Source of the DNA: Pardosa pseudoannulata
Taxonomy: Eukaryota; Arthropoda; Arachnida; Araneae; Lycosidae
Direction of reading: 5' to 3'
Assembly (NCBI GenBank): GCA_032207245.1
Contig: CM063503.1
Location: 102,467,693-102,531,692 of the forward strand
DNA length: 64,000 bases
Positions within the stretch are counted from its first letter, which is position 1. Every line of letters begins with the position of its first letter. The notes beneath the pieces were generated by a model, which saw nothing but the letters and a program-made list of their open reading frames with translations, did no database searches and was not told where the DNA came from. The position numbers and the translations under genes were made by a program. This document shows positions 63,261 through 64,000 of this stretch, one piece after another.

Positions 63261-64000
63261 ATTTCTTAATTATCCTGAAACTTCAGGGGGGTAAAGAGCA
63301 TAAGTGAAAATTTTCTGCTGAAGGACCGGAAACAATGCTTGTAATGTGTTTTAACCTTAACATATAAGTTTGAAGGTGCTAATAATTGTCTGTGTTAATT
63401 TCTATAAAGATTGCTTATATATTTATGGAGATATAAAGGGTTTTTTTTTTAATTATACTTTTTCACAAATTTGCTTATAATATGCAAGGTTTCAAACTCA
63501 GTGCAGTGTCATTTTCTGGAATCGTGACAATTTACAGTAAAATCAAAAACCATGTAATCAGCATAAAAAAATTAATTATTTATTGATAAATAAGCATGTT
63601 GACTAAGTAAATTATAATTGCACATGCACAAAGGATATAATTGTTATCTTTCCATAATTTGATAGTCTAATGTGTAGTGCAAATATGAAACACAGCGCTG
63701 AAGTAATTTACTATCACTGCAAAATGTGTTAGGGGGGATTCCAAACAACTTAAAAAAAGGCCTTTTTTTCTTCCCTTGATCTAAGGACTTAATTATTTTA
63801 CTCAACTGTGGAGAATCGAACTGGTATACTTGAAGGCTTGTTCTCTAACCATTGTTAGCCACAAGAATCTGCGGCATTGCAGTCCTATTTGTTTTATTTG
63901 AAACTTGCTAAACCAATGTTCAAACAAAAACTTCTGTTTTTGAAAGGGTATGAAAGTAGCATACACTTATGGTGGTGCTACTAAATGAAATGTAAACTAA
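63261..64000. other. AT-rich sequence to the window edge
   Basis: No gene is recognised. A tRNA-like box B word (AGTTCGATTCTCC on the minus strand) lies near 63811-63823. Confidence 0.4.

Noticed and set aside
1..64000. CRISPR arrays, operons, bacterial promoters or phage genes
   Set aside because: The window is spliced eukaryotic nuclear DNA, and no such structures are present.

Overview
This is a strongly AT-rich nuclear window from an animal, most likely an arthropod. It has spliced genes with long introns, many dispersed transposon relics and tRNA-derived SINEs, and a 100-N scaffold gap. A heparan-sulfate modifying gene points to a metazoan. A DUF4817-type DDE transposase relic and BED-type hAT copies are typical of arthropod genomes. 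A chelicerate is a guess only.

Layout. (1) 1-8.4 kb: a short candidate terminal exon of an unidentified plus-strand gene (2510-2567) with 3'UTR-like sequence, two copies of a TA-flanked inverted-repeat element, and one complete SINE. (2) 8.45-21.16 kb, minus strand: a complete 8-exon gene for the mitochondrial succinyl-CoA ligase alpha subunit (SUCLG1 type, 326 aa), read from spliced exons that agree in phase; its last intron holds a broken DUF4817/DDE transposase. (3) 21-37.5 kb: a transposon graveyard with a degraded ZMYM1-like hAT transposase, a 649-bp hAT MITE with a SINE nested in it, a 412-bp hAT MITE with a perfect 8-bp target duplication, a 2.6-kb BED-type hAT element whose transposase is broken only at short homopolymer runs, and a 337-bp hAT MITE. 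(4) About 38.0 kb: a CRE palindrome followed by a short GC-rich ATG exon, then the assembly gap and a 44-bp GC-rich tandem repeat. (5) 38-51.5 kb: AT-rich sequence with microsatellites, a SINE, an exact 209-bp tandem duplication and a second copy of the 0.3-kb hAT MITE. (6) 51.5-57.9 kb, plus strand: three coding exons of heparan sulfate D-glucuronyl C5-epimerase (GLCE type, 601 aa), followed by about 1.8 kb of probable 3'UTR. (7) 58-64 kb: AT-rich sequence with two SINEs and a Tc1-like terminal repeat at the edge.

The two identified genes work independently: one in the mitochondrial TCA cycle, the other in Golgi heparan sulfate maturation. No undescribed multi-gene system is visible. The less usual observations are the tandem splice donor in SUCLG1, the possible remote first exon of GLCE, the nearly intact BED hAT element, the MITEs with perfect target duplications, and a SINE family with its own conserved hairpin domain.
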